Part shown: piece after piece, positions 47,215 to 59,499 of the stretch
Layout of the letters: each line of letters begins with the position of its first letter
Position numbering within the stretch: the stretch's first letter is position 1
Assembly (NCBI GenBank): GCA_029962745.1
Contig: CM057162.1
Location: 9,674,408 to 9,738,407, forward strand
Source of the DNA: Echinometra lucunter
Lineage: Eukaryota; Echinodermata; Echinoidea; Camarodonta; Echinometridae
Direction: 5' to 3'
DNA length: 64,000 nt
Notes under the pieces: model-generated
The model's input: the letters and a program-made list of their open reading frames with translations, nothing else
Told to the model about the DNA's origin: nothing
Database searches by the model: none
Translations under genes and position numbers: made by a program

Positions 47215-48594
47215 TGAGGTTCTGAAGGCCTTTTGAATTATTATCTCGATATATTTTGCAATAACACGCGCGGTATGCGTGATGGGGATTACCATGTTTA
47301 TTTGTAAATTCAGTTGTTATCAATTTGATACACATTTTTTCATGTCTGTGGAACAATAACACTGGGTCGTACCATGCACCAAGAACATGTTGGGAAATTC
47401 CAAGATTTATGTCAATAGTACCGTTTGTTCCTGGTTTTCTCTTTCTCCCCCCCCCCCCCTTTGCAATGTGCCCAAAGAGTTTTAAGTAACGTTACAATAT
47501 ATTAAACTCAAATTCAAATTCAAATTTATTGAAATAAAATCCTGACATTTAAGGGTAATCATAAAGAATCGAAACACAACAAAACAAAAATTTAACAGAA
47601 ACATATTGAATAACAAAATATAACGAAACAAAGACCGATTATATCAAAACAAAAATGTACATAAACAAAACATGATTGGAGCATATTGTATACATGACAA
47701 AAACAAAATGATATCCAAGCAAAACCTTCACATACCTGCCAACTCTGACAGGCAAGAAGTAGGAACAAATAATTAAATATCTAAAAGCAGGAACATTCTT
47801 AAATTTCCTATTCAATACAAAATATACAGTATTCGGATATATTTTAAAGAAAAAAGAAGAGAGAGAGAGAGAGAGAGAAAAGAAAAACTACAGTCACGGG
47901 GCATGCCACCACTATATGAACCAACTGTTGGTTGAAATAAATTACACGTAAACATATGGAACTTTTTTGAAACCAACAGTCGGTCGGTCCACACTGCAAC
48001 CAACCCAATGATCACAACCAAGTCCTTGTTCAGTGTAAGGCACCGTACATTCATGTATTAAATAACATTAGCAAGAAGACACATGTTTGTGTATAAATAG
48101 CGGTATTATACAGTTGCATGACACCAGTCCTCTCCTTCCCGACGCTCTTCTGTCTTAATTTACCCTCTTTTTATTTATTTTCTCCCTTATTTTTTTCTTT
48201 TTTGGTTTTTGGTCACTTGAAAAATCATAGGGGGCTTTTGCCCCTGCCTCCTGCCCCCTGCCCCCTGCCCCCTGCCCCTACCTATTTTGGACTCTTCTTT
48301 CCCCCGGACCATTTGAAGCTTCGTGACTCTCTATTACCCCGGCGAGAATGATCGATGATCGAAATCTTGCTGAAATTTGTAGCGCTAACTCACACAAGAG
48401 AACACAAACACACCTATACACACATATATACTATCGGCACCTTCCAATCCTTTTTTCTGTTTTTAAAAGCATTTCAAATATAAATTCGACTACTATAAAT
48501 GTCGTTTTTGATAGGTTCATGATGACTGATTCAAATATTAATACTTTTATGAAATATGGGGGTACATTTGTATATGCCAACCCCCCCCCCTCTC

Positions 48595-48675
<81 letters not shown>

Positions 48676-49231
48676 CCTCTCTCTCTCTATCTATCTGTCT
48701 ATGGAGTGCAGAGATATATATATCGACCATAGCCCCGGGATTTACACCAATAATAAATTTATACATGCCCCTGTTCTAGATAGGTAGACTCCTCCTCTGC
48801 CTTCTCTGGTCGACGAATTGAAAATTCGTGACTGTCTAATATAAGTCTACAAGCAATGGTGGGCCAAAACTGAGCTAGTGTCTATTTGCTATGTATTCCA
48901 CCGTATCAAACATTTTTATTACCCATTCATCCTAGAGCGACACGATTTCAAATTTACACATTCGGTGTATTGTTGTACTTTATTCAAGTTTGCAAAGGAT
49001 CTCATGACATGAAGTCTGTTGAAATTGCATGTCTGATAGCATTGTAGGATTTTTTCCTGTTTTCAACTTTATTAAACTTGTCATGGACATGTCAAAGATC
49101 TGGATGCACGGGCGTGACCAGGCTTCTTTCATAGGGAGGGTGTAAGCCGAGACACAAAATTACAGAACTTACCACATATTAACCAAACAACAAAATGTCA
49201 TAGGGTTGGATATGGGAAGGAGACTGGGGAA
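47215..49231. repeat. 2.0-kb direct duplication, left copy
   Basis: Nearly identical to 50,173-52,189 at a fixed offset of about 2958 bp. Differences are almost all in microsatellite length (poly-C at 47,447 and the CT run at 48,588-48,690). It starts at the gap edge. It includes an ACATACCTGCCAAC repeat (47,730-47,830). Confidence 0.95.
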
Positions 49232-49531
49232 GGTTCAGGCCTAAATGAACACATTCGTTTTCTCTTCCAGGGTACAAAAGTAAAAATTGCAAAAATGGAC
49301 AGTTTGCCATTCATGTGTAAATGTCCTTCCACATAAGGACGGGAACAAAAATCAAACTTACGCAATTTTTAATCATATTTTCACGGTCTGTTATTTCCGG
49401 AGAGATTATTTCAAAGCTCTGCTGAAGCAATCGGAAAAACCCCTAAGCACGACCCTTTAAATCTTGGTTTTATTTGCAGGCTTGAGCCGATAGGTTTTAG
49501 CCTTTGGGGAACATCTGAGAATTCTGTTTGG

Positions 49532-49976
49532 TACACACTAAGCGAGATAAAATGCCCAATTTGCACCCTTCAAAAGCAATACTGTGAGCTCCTTTATGGG
49601 TACACCTATGCACCCAAAAGAAGCATTACGCACCATTAACATGATTACAGGTGCAGTTGGCTACATTGTATTTTGCACCCTTAAGGGTACGGAGTACTGT
49701 TGTACCTTTTAGGGAAGGTGCAATTTTGTATCCTTTTGCATGCAAAAACTTCTGCACCCTCAAAGGTGCATAGTTGCACCTTCAAGTGTGTGCGGAAGGG
49801 CATTTCTGTACAATGTACAATTTCTGTACAATGTACAATTTCTGTACAATGTTTCTGGACAGTACAAATGGGTGCATCTTTGCACGTTTTTCACTTAGGG
49901 TGAAAGATTGCACCCCAAAAGGTGCTGCAATTGTTGCATTAGCGGGCAAAATTAAACCTTTCATTTTAAGTGTGTA
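49532..49976. repeat. CACACTAA-family MITE, copy 4
   Basis: TACACACTAAGCGAG at left and the inverted TTTTAAGTGTGTA at right enclose many GTGCA words. It has an internal expansion: an 18-bp unit (TTTCTGTACAATGTACAA) three times at 49,803-49,853. Confidence 0.75.
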
Positions 49977-50172
49977 TGTATTGAAAAAATGCATGACAAG
50001 AAGCTAAGGATTTAATTGAACTTGATTATTCTAACACAAACAGAGAGTAGGCAGAGGCCCTATTCATACGATAGGAGAGGTAGATTCATAATTATGAACG
50101 GGACCTATATCATGTATATAGTGATCAGTTGCATAGCAGAATTTTTTTTTATTCTTTGGACGCGGTTCATTT

Positions 50173-51578
50173 GAGGTTCTGAAGGCCTTTTGAATTATTA
50201 TCTCGATATATTTTGCAATAACACGCGCGGTATGCGTGATGGGGATTACCATGTTTATTTGTAAATTCAGTTGTTATCAATTTGATACATATTTTTTCAT
50301 GTCTGTGGAACAATAACACTGGGTCGTACCATGCACCAAGAACATGTTGGGAAATTCCAAGATTTATGTCAATAGTACCGTTTGTTCCTGGTTTTCTCTC
50401 CCTCCCCCCCCCCTTTGCAATGTGCCCAAAGAGTTTTAAGTAACGTTACAATATATTAAACTCAAATTCAAATTCAAATTTATTGAAATAAAATCCTGAC
50501 ATTTAAGGGTAATCATAAAGAATCGAAACACAACAAAACAAAAATTTAACAGAAACATATTGAATAACAAAATATAACGAAACAAAGACCGATTATATCA
50601 AAACAAAAATGTACATAAACAAAACATGATTGGAGCATATTGTATACATGACAAAAACAAAATGATATCCAAGCAAAACCTTCACATACCTGCCAACTCT
50701 GACAGGCAAGAAGTAGGAACAAATAATTAAATATCTAAAAGCAGGAACATTCTTAAATTTCCTATTCAATACAAAATATACAGTATTCGGATATATTTTA
50801 AAGAAAAAAGAAGAGAGAGAGAGAGAGAGAGAAAAGAAAAACTACAGTCACGGGGCATGCCACCACTATATGAACCAACTGTTGGTTGAAATAAATTACA
50901 CGTAAACATATGGAACTTTTTTGAAACCAACAGTCGGTCGGTCCACACTGCAACCAACCCAATGATCACAACCAAGTCCTTGTTCAGTGTAAGGCACCGT
51001 ACATTCATGTATTAAATAACATTAGCAAGAAGACACATGTTGTGTATAAATAGCGGTATTATACAGTTGCATGACACCAGTCCTCTCCTTCCCGACGCTC
51101 TTCTGTCTTAATTTACCCTCTTTTATTTATTTTCTCCCTTATTTTTTTCTTTTTTGGTTTTTGGTCACTTGAAAAATCATAGGGGGCTTTTGCCCCTGCC
51201 TCCTGCCCCCTGCCCCCTGCCCCCTGCCCCTACCTATTTTGGACTCTTCTTTCCCCCGGACCATTTGAAGCTTCGTGACTCTCTATTACCCCGGCGAGAA
51301 TGATCGATGATCGAAATCTTGCTGAAATTTGTAGCGCTAACTCACACAAGAGAACACAAACACACCTATACACACATATATACTATCGGCACCTTCCAAT
51401 CCTTTTTTCTGTTTTTAAAAGCATTTCAAATATAAATTCGACTACTATAAATGTCGTTTTTGATAGGTTCATGATGACTGATTCAAATATTAATACTTTT
51501 ATGAAATATGGGGGTACATTTGTATATGCCAACCCCCCCCCCTCTCTCTCTCTCCCTCTCTCTCTCTCTCCCTCTCTC

Positions 51579-51610
<32 letters not shown>

Positions 51611-52189
51611 CCTCTCTCTCTCTTTCCTCTCCCCTCTCTCTCTCTATCTATCTGTCTATGGAGGTCAGAGATATATAATATCGACCATAGCCCCGGGATT
51701 TACACCAATAATAAATTTATACATGCCCCTGTTCTAGATAGGTAGACTCCTCCTCTGCCTTCTCTGGTCGACGAATTGAAAATTCGTGACTGTCTAATAT
51801 AAGTCTACAAGCAATGGTGGGCCAAAACTGAGCTAGTGTCTATTTGCTATGTATTCCACCGTATCAAACATTTTTATTACCCATTCATCCTAGAGCGACA
51901 CGATTTCAAATTTACACATTCGGTGTATTGTTGTACTTTATTCAAGTTTGCAAAGGATCTCATGACATGAAGTCTGTTGAAATTGCATGTCTGATAGCAT
52001 TGTAGGATTTTTTCCTGTTTTCAACTTTATTAAACTTGTCATGGACATGTCAAAGATCTGGATGCACGGGCGTGACCAGGCTTCTTTCATAGGGAGGGTG
52101 TAAGCCGAGACACAAAATTACAGAACTTACCACATATTAACCAAACAACAAAATGTCATAGGGTTGGATATGGGAAGGAGACTGGGGAA
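50173..52189. repeat. 2.0-kb direct duplication, right copy
   Basis: See 47,215-49,231. The match ends at GGGGAAGGTT; beyond that the two flanks differ. The CT microsatellite here (51,540-51,650) is more interrupted than in the left copy. Confidence 0.95.
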
Positions 52190-52626
52190 GGTTTAAGGTC
52201 TTAAGCCTACATAAGAATGCCTTTGGTGGGCCATGGTCTCTTGTGCCCCCTCCCCCCCCCCCCCCCCCTCGCATATACCTGAATGCCATATTAAACTTCT
52301 TTGTCAACCAGTCGGAATGGGGTGCATTTTTTTTTACTCTGAACTGTGAGTTTTTAATTAAGGTGTGACAGGTACAGCGCTAAAAGGTACTTGCCATAAT
52401 TTCAAAAGATGCGGAGCTGCTCTATTTTGTAAATTTTGAAAAGCCAAGGGAAAATTTTCATTTCCATTAGTAGCTGTTCAGCTCTCTTACGAATGTAGTC
52501 ATGCCCAACGCTCCAGAAAATGTCACCAATTTTATATCTGGTCCCTTGATCGTAGAAATGACAGGATTGTTTTAGAGGCTCATTGAATGAGATTTTTCCT
52601 TGGCTTATTATAAAACCTTGAGAACG
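52190..52626. other. Upstream region of GPCR 2
   Basis: A poly-C run at 52,250-52,268, then AT-rich sequence. It presumably includes the receptor promoter. No element could be assigned with confidence. Confidence 0.4.
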
Positions 52627-53652
52627 ATGGCCAGTTCATCTTTAGTTGATACAAATTTTGGTTTGCCTGAAAACATCACAGAAAGCAATGACATAATGGG
52701 CATAACATCGAAAGCCCCTCGGATATCTGTGTTTGTTTCAACGCTGGCGATTGTTCTATCCATCTTAACAAACATGTTCGCTGTTTATGTACTGAACAGC
52801 ACCAACAGCCTACAGGAGAATGAAAGCCTACTCTACAAGGCACTTGCTGTAAGCGACATCATCAGTGCCATGACCCAGGTAAACTTTGCTATTGCATTCC
52901 CTTTCCAAATTAAAAAGGGCTGTATGGTGGTGTTTCTTTATACTTTCTTCGTGATGTACATTTCAGTAATCATCGTTGTCTTGATCAACGTCAATCGCTT
53001 CATCATGATCATGCGACCCCTTCATCATCCACGATTGGTAACATCGAAGAGACTCTATTCTGCCCAGCTGGTTGGTATGTTAGGTTCCTGTGCCTTTCTG
53101 ATGCTGGCTTATCATCTCGGCATTTCTACAAGCATTTGGAGAGTCATATGTCGGGGTACCTCTCATGAAAATCACAAAATATCAAATATAGGCTCAGCCG
53201 TCCTCCTCAGTGGACCTATTGTGCTTGGTTTTGTTATCATCTTGATCACAAGTGTTGGGATTTTCTGTAAGTCCAGGCAGCAAGCCAGAAAAATTGCCCA
53301 ATTACGCCACAATGTCCTTCAACATCGTGGTCAAGCTAAAATGAACAATGCTCCAGGAGTCATTGCTGCAGGTGGACTGAAGGGTCTCCGAACTGTCAGT
53401 GCCATCACTATCTCATACCTATTCATATGGCTAGCACCTTCGGTCAACCTGGGAGTCATAGAGAGAACTGTCCATGTCACTTGGTTTCAGGACATGGTTC
53501 TAGGTCTCGTTCTTTGTAACACAATCTGGAATCCTTTGATCCTCTGCATAGCCAACAAACCATTCCGGAAGGCATCTCTGAAGGTGATCGGGAAGCTAAA
53601 AGCAGTATGTTGTGGAAATGCATCATCCAACAGAGTTGCTTGGTATGATTAA
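52627..53652 (+). CDS. Intronless class A (rhodopsin-like) GPCR 2
   Basis: A 341-residue seven-helix receptor, paralogue of 6638-7627; by eye about half of the residues match. The start is ATG at 52,627 (ACGATGG context); the frame is open a little further upstream but has no ATG there. There is an N-glycosylation site NIT (residue 16). TM3 Cys 99 and loop Cys 175 can pair. D/ERY is replaced by NRF (123-125), TM6 has WLAP, and NPxxY is NPLILC (302-307), so the Tyr is a Cys here and a Phe in the paralogue. Loop 3 is again KSRQQARKIAQLR. C-terminal CC (328-329) could be palmitoylated. Ligand and G protein are unknown. It resembles the expanded sea urchin receptor families. Confidence 0.9.
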   Translation: MASSSLVDTNFGLPENITESNDIMGITSKAPRISVFVSTLAIVLSILTNMFAVYVLNSTNSLQENESLLYKALAVSDIISAMTQVNFAIAFPFQIKKGCMVVFLYTFFVMYISVIIVVLINVNRFIMIMRPLHHPRLVTSKRLYSAQLVGMLGSCAFLMLAYHLGISTSIWRVICRGTSHENHKISNIGSAVLLSGPIVLGFVIILITSVGIFCKSRQQARKIAQLRHNVLQHRGQAKMNNAPGVIAAGGLKGLRTVSAITISYLFIWLAPSVNLGVIERTVHVTWFQDMVLGLVLCNTIWNPLILCIANKPFRKASLKVIGKLKAVCCGNASSNRVAWYD

Positions 53653-53780
53653 GTGGGAAGTCCTCTCTAGCCTAAAAAGGGGTAGGTCATATAGAATTTT
53701 GAGAGAAAATAGTCTGTGAAAGTCAGAGAAAAATTTGCAACAGGATGAGGTTGCCACATTTTTTCTTATCTGCAAAGTAA

Positions 53781-55150
53781 CATGTTGAAGCTGAACTGTG
53801 GCAAAACTGAATTTCTGGTGGTTGCTAATCCATACTTTCACCATCTTGTGTCTGATATTGCTCTGACCATTTGGGGATGTTGTCATTCAATCTTGGAAGT
53901 TCAGTCTGAAGCCTGGGTGTTGAAATCGACTCCTCTCTGGAGTTTAATCTTCATGTTTCACTTCTTTACTTTTCACTGCAATTTCATTTCTCAGATATAG
54001 CATTTTATCACACCTTTCCTACACCAGACTGCTTGTGAGCGTGCTGTAAGAGCTGTCATCACTTCGAGGATTGATTACGCAAATCTTCTGCCATGTGGCA
54101 TTTCGTCATCTAATGTCCCGAGCCTTCAACATGACCAGAACCGAGCAGCCAAGTGGGTTTTTCTTGCTAAGAACTATGATCATGCCTCTTCTCTCCTTCG
54201 ACAATTGGACTGGCTTCTTATCCAAAAGTGACTCGTTAAAAAAATCTAAACACAGTCACCTACCATTCTACTCAGGAGTATACTCCCTCTTATCTCAAGA
54301 ACAGAATTTCACAATACTAGACGGAAAGGCAAAGCTTGTACTCTAGCAACAGTCCAACTCTGCTGTCAATCCAGAGGATTCTGACATATATAGGAGACAG
54401 GAGTATCCAAGCATCACCATTTCTTGCAGTTTTAACCATTTCTCTTCAATAGTTAAATTGCTAAATAAAAAGGACTAGTCAGTTTTAACGAAAAAGAAGA
54501 TATAAGAGAGAAACGAGTCAAAAAGATTCAATCGAAATCATTAACAAAATTAAAAAGCTATGGAAGGTTTGAAGTCTCAATTCATTTTCTTACTTTGAAG
54601 GTGAAGCTAGACTAGTCTTTTATGCTGTGTGAAGTACATTTTCCCATGATATATTTTAACGTAAAAGACAAGCCACACCTAAGGGGTGTAACATAAAGAG
54701 ATACAATCAATCTTACCATCAAATGTAACTCTATAGTACATGGTTTGCCATAGACTGACGATTGATATCAATCGCAAGATTGATTGTATTATGTTACACC
54801 CCCCTGGAGAGATAATAAAAATCTGAAATTAAGTGTAGACAACATATGGAGAGTTGTCCACAAATAATTGCCATTTTGAAGCACTTGCTAAAATTTGAGG
54901 ATTAAATTGTTCAAACTTTCAAATTTCGTAACCGATTTTGATTTAACTGATTTTGAATTGCTTGTCTCATTTCTCTCTATTTGAGAAAACTGACTTGTCT
55001 CTATGGTTTCCTTTTTCTTTAATTATGTATTGCTGAAGTTTTCATTTGTATATTTTTTTCCTTTTGTCAATTTGGTTTATTTGCTATTTTTGAAGGGCTG
55101 TGATACAAGATCACTTATTGTCAGAGCACTATATAAATATGCATTGTATC
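53781..55150 (+). mobile_element. LINE 3' remnant
   Basis: It begins with the RT thumb motif LKLNCGKTEFLVV and continues, with frameshifts and stops, to the C-terminal domain (RIDYANLLPCG, HDQNRAAKWVF). The end (GCACTATATAAATATG, about 55,120) resembles the 3' end of the LINE at 15,700, so it is probably the same L2/CR1-like family. It starts about 130 bp after the GPCR stop. Confidence 0.7.
54683..54804. repeat. Short MITE with GGGGTGTAACAT ends
   Basis: The left end GGGGTGTAACATAA plus ATACAATCAATCTT is matched by the complement at the right end. About 122 bp in total. It lies within the LINE remnant region. Confidence 0.75.
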
Positions 55151-56749
55151 TTATTTTCTACTTTACTTGAATAAATGTGATTTATGAGATGGGGAGTCAG
55201 CTACTACTCTGTTCTTTACGCACTTACAATTCATGAACCTGTTTAGGTATTTACATTCCCTGAAAGAAAAGGATATTTTCCTATAAACCAGCTAAGAAAA
55301 ATCTTCTTCGAAAGGAGATTGGAAAGGTTCTTGTAAAGAAATTGAGTTTCATATTCATACCTGATCAATTACAACTTCAAAAGACCATGAATATTGTTAT
55401 CATTTTCTTTTTCAGCATTATCATTCCTAATATCATTATCAATGATATCATTTTAGAAGAGTTCCAAACGCACCCTTTCGGCAAAAAAAACAGGGGGGAG
55501 GGGCTCTGGACTAACGGTAGCGTTGACAGCGCCACGACCCAACTTTCCAACGCACGCTTTCAGCAAAACCCAGGGGGCTTTGGACAAATGGCAGCATTGC
55601 TGTCAACGCGACGTTGCCCACCCTTTCGGTACAAGCCAGTTCATGTACGTGGAAGCTTTCAGTAACTTTTTTTTCCAACTACACTTTTTCTTTTCATTAT
55701 AACTGAATATAACTAAAAATGATTTCAATACGTGTATAACAATATCAAATTGTGAAAACTGATATTAGAAGTATATATCATCATTATCATCACAATCATT
55801 TTATTCATCACCTTATGATAATATTATGATAATATTGAATTATGATAATATTATGATGATACTGAATTCTTATACATGAATACTGTATTGTCCATTGTCA
55901 ATCTACGCAAGTAAAAAGCACTTCGGAGTAGATGGTATTACCGATAATACATAATGTGACAGTGACACAAAATTAATTTCATCTGCTTTGTTGTTTAATT
56001 CATAAAAAGAGGTACACTGGACAATAACTAAACATTCATTTCACAAATTCATATCAGTTACAAAATATGCTTGAGCAGAAAATCAGAAACTAACTCTGGA
56101 AATATATTTCAATAAGGCCACTTGTCTGAATGGATAATCATTCCTAACTGTAGTATAGATTTTCCTAGAAGGGTCTAATGGCAAACAGGATAAATTTAAA
56201 GAATTCATTTCTTCTTAATGGAAAACACAAGGGTTGATTTTTCTATTTACTTACACATAAGTACGAAAGCACTACAACTTTCATGAAATCCAGATTTTGA
56301 AATGCAAATATGTTTTAAAATAATTTTAATTCAAAGAGGACCTTTTGTCATTTCATTCAGAGAGAGGGAAAAATTAGCACATAAACTCTAAAAATGTGAG
56401 TTACAAATTTCTGATTTGTTATTCGATTATCGCGGAATTGCCACAATAGAAAACATCTGTTTCTTTTTAGTTAAGAGCTGATCAGAGATGGATCTCATTT
56501 TACAATTCATCTACAGAACAAACTCCGCATTCCCAGTGTTTTTGTGATGGTTTAAAAAAAAAAATCCTTGACAAAATCATTTCCTTAAAGTACACGTAAA
56601 AACGATGATTCTGTCAATTAAAATCCATCAGGATAATTAAAAAAAAAATATACAGTGGAAATTCAACAATAAAAAGCTCAGATATTAAGAAATTCCTGAT
56701 ATCACGAGACATATTTGCTTGTCCCTGGTCTTTAGGATCTTTTGTTTTT
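55151..56749. other. Intergenic, few features
   Basis: A degenerate tandem pair at 55,467-55,625 (units starting CCAAACGCACCCTTTC and CCAACGCACGCTTTC) and short AATATTATGATAAT tandem repeats (55,815-55,862). No gene recognised; the 107-residue frame at 55,342 has no family marks. Confidence 0.45.
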
Positions 56750-56754
56750 TATAA

Positions 56755-57925
56755 GCCTGAGTCATTTAGATTTTTTTGTAAACCAAGGCTTGACGGCTTT
56801 GCTCCGGTCAAACACCGCTGCGCCGATAAAATAAAGAAATACACAACAGTGTCAAAAGGCTTTGAAATTCCAACCGGTTTCAGAATAATAATAAAATAAT
56901 AATATATTACAATCATATAGCTCATTTTTTGAATACTTCAATGTGCTTTACAATGTTACTATTATTACCCCTGATCACTGGATTTCTAGCCCGCACACAA
57001 GTGTGCACCATCTCCCCTCCTTAAGGAGCAGTCCTACCATTTTGCACCACTAACATGCCTACATGCAGGGCAATGGCAAAGGCAATCACATTGGCTTTCG
57101 GCAATCTTCACATGTAAAATTCTATTACAAGGTCTAGCTTTCACACAGTATCATGTTTCAAACCTTAAATCAATGAAATAGAACAATGGAAGTAAGATCA
57201 GCTTGCTGGATTTCTTGCTTTTTTATCCATGTCTACGATGTTGTACAATGTTTGGAGGCCGCCACATTGTTTACAATGAACAGTAGGTACGCTTGTTTGC
57301 CGCAAGATAGTGCTATATTGGTGGCTATATTACCGATCACAATCGATCAGAATTCAGGAGATTCGCTGTATAGCATCAAGGGCTCTGATATAGCCAGTGA
57401 TATAGCGCCATCTTGCAGCAAACAAGCTCATAAATTGTTCATTGTTTACAATATTACAGACATGCCAAACCTGCAGGTTAAGAAATAGGGACAAATGATT
57501 AAGAAACTGTCCAAAATAGTGCCATTCCTGAATTCCCTATGCATTACTAGCTAGATTTTTACAAAAATATAGGGACACAAGGTCGTCCAGGTGAAAATAA
57601 TGCTCTTTTCTGTTCCTCCAAATAGGGCCTGTCCCTATCAAACAGGGACAGTTGACAGGTATGCAACATGGTGTCCTCCTAACATCAGACGAAATCGTAG
57701 ATAGGGAAAAAAGCCAGCAAGCTAATCTTACTTCCATTGTTCTATTTCATTGATTTTAGTTCTAAAACTGGTTGAATTTCAAAGTCATTTGACACTGTCA
57801 TTTTGTTATATATTTCTTTATTTTCATTGATGCGCCAGTTTAGCCAAAACAGGGGTTGGGGGCTCGATAGCGAAGATCGAGCACTGGTTTTTAAAGCGAA
57901 TCGACTCAGGCTGAGTTTTATAATA
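56755..57925. repeat. Inverted-repeat element with nested palindrome
   Basis: The left arm (GCCTGAGTC at 56,755; AAATAAAGAAATA; GTGTCAAA; CTTTGAAATT; then AATGGAAGTAAGAT at 57,185) is repeated in inverse from 57,700 to 57,925. The left arm is broken by about 280 bp. A second palindrome sits inside at 57,265-57,463 (ACATTGTTTACAATGAACA and partner). An ACATACCTGCCAAC-type repeat occupies 57,466-57,680. Confidence 0.7.
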
Positions 57926-57931
57926 CTAGTA

Positions 57932-58637
57932 CAGGGAAATCCCGATATAACGAGCTCGGCTATAACGAGGTAACGGCTATAACGAGGGTTTTGTCACGGT
58001 CCCAAATTTACTTACGTGTAAGTCTATGGCGGCATGAACCTGTTATAACGAGATCGGCTATAACGAGATATCGGCTATAACGAGCTAAATCCTGAACCCC
58101 TTAAACAAAGAAATACATTGATAATCATTCCCGTTATAACGAGCAGGCAAATTTCACTGCAGCTTTATCAACAAAACCCCCCGCTAAAATCATTCAGCAG
58201 AGATAACGGCACCGCTACTGGCACAAACAAGTCCCAGCTCGCTCAACTGGGCGGCCGATGCACGCAGATTACGTGTTTTTATTTGTAGCATAGTACTCAG
58301 TGCGTAACTTTTTTTTTCATATCGCAGAACAGGCAACCTCGATGGTGCGATGAACTTTCATGTTATCGGTAATTTTGGCGTCTGAAATTAGTAGCTTAAA
58401 CACATTTTCTAATATTATCCAGAATATTATCAGCTAGATCAGAGAATGATATTATTATCAATGTCTCTGTAGCTGCAAAATGAGTTCATAAGTAGCGGCA
58501 GCAGACCTCTGTACATTCATGTATGTACATGTAGTCCCATACATACATTTTTTTGTTTGTTCTGATATAACGAGGTAACGGTTATAACGAGGAAAACCCT
58601 TCGGTCCCGACGACCTCGTTATACCGAGTTTCCCCTG
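57932..58637. mobile_element. pogo/Tigger-like non-autonomous transposon
   Basis: It is flanked by TA at both ends (57,930-57,931 and 58,638-58,639). The termini are CAGGGAAATCCCGATATAA and the complement of CAGGGGAAACTCGGTATAA. Subterminal (C/G)TATAACGAG words repeat many times on both sides. TIRs containing TATAACGA are typical of pogo-type elements. There is no transposase. Older, decayed relatives follow at 58,655-58,990 (words such as GAGGAAACTCAATATAATGA). Confidence 0.75.
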
Positions 58638-58984
58638 TATAAGGAGATTCTTGATACAGAGGAAACTCAATATAATGAGGATCTTGGGACCATGAAAATT
58701 ACCTTGTAATACAATGGAACCTCATAATAAGGGACGCTGTCATAACAAACTGCTGTTATAAAGAATAAATTTTGCCCGGTCCCACTTCTTTGTATTTTAT
58801 TGTTTTTTAGCCCTGATATAACACGGTTTGAAATGTACATGTAAAGAGGAAATTTCCTTGGTCCAGAGGATATTGGCGTTTAAAACGAGATCTGCCTGTA
58901 CCCTGAAACTTGTCATATCAAGGTATAAAAACAGAAGAACATAAAGACCCAGGACCAGTAAAACTACCTTGTTATAAGAGGAAT

Positions 58985-59300
58985 CATGTTATATCAACAT
59001 ACCTGCCAACCCCCAATAGCCAAGAAATAGGACCAAATTATTATGAAATTTTCAAATATAGGAACATTCCTAAATTTCCTATGCAATAATACAGACAAAT
59101 TTTGTACAGATAAAGGAAAACACAGGCTAAAATGGCAATTTCCTTTTCTCCCAAAATGGAAAAATTTCTATTTAATAGGAACAGTTAGCAGCTATTTTTA
59201 TCAAGTTTCCACCAAATATCACAGTAATATTTCACAGTCCCAGGATCCTCATCATAGTGACTTTCCCTTGTAAATTCAAAGGATGATTCCACCCCCCCCC
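58985..59300. repeat. ACATACCTGCCAAC-type dispersed repeat and 3' flank of RRP1
   Basis: ACATACCTGCCAACCCC, then AAGAAATAGGACCAAAT and CCTAAATTTCCTATGCAAT, match repeats at 47,730, 50,688 and 57,466. It lies just past the RRP1 stop codon, where the 3' UTR is expected. A TTTATT (polyA signal on minus) occurs at 58,796. Confidence 0.6.
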
Positions 59301-59308
59301 CTCTTAAA

Positions 59309-59499
59309 TTAATAGAAGTCTCTTGCCCTCGCCCTCTTCTTCTCCACCTTCCCTGATTTCTTGCTTGACCCTTTGACCTCTGGCTTCGTGACCTCTGACC
59401 TTGGAGGTGTCTGCTTCAGGACAGAGAATGCAGGCTTCTTGGATCCGTCGAATGGAACACCCGGGCTGAGCTTAATACGCTGCTTGTAGTCATTGGCGG
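59309..59499 (-). CDS. RRP1: RRP1-like protein, last coding exon
   Basis: It follows an acceptor (CCTGTAG at about 59,506-59,500) and continues the reading frame of the previous exon, with an Ala codon split 1/2. It encodes 62 whole codons: YKQRIKLSPGVPFDGSKKPA, then FSVLKQTPP, and the stop after ARARDFY. The family's C-terminus has the same plan: a 'VSP...FDP.pvLHGVLK' stretch and a final RPRAMDFF-like end. The nucleolar RRP1/Nop52 proteins act in rRNA processing for the large ribosomal subunit. Confidence 0.85.

Noticed and set aside
46582..47362. Three frames of about 205-220 residues across the gap
   Set aside because: They consist almost entirely of N-derived X residues.
48348..48779. 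143-residue frame repeated at 51,300-51,737
   Set aside because: Half is Ser/Leu from a CT microsatellite and it lies in the suspect duplication.
52600..52626. Longer N-terminus for GPCR 2
   Set aside because: The first codon there is TTG; ATG at 52,627 has a good context.
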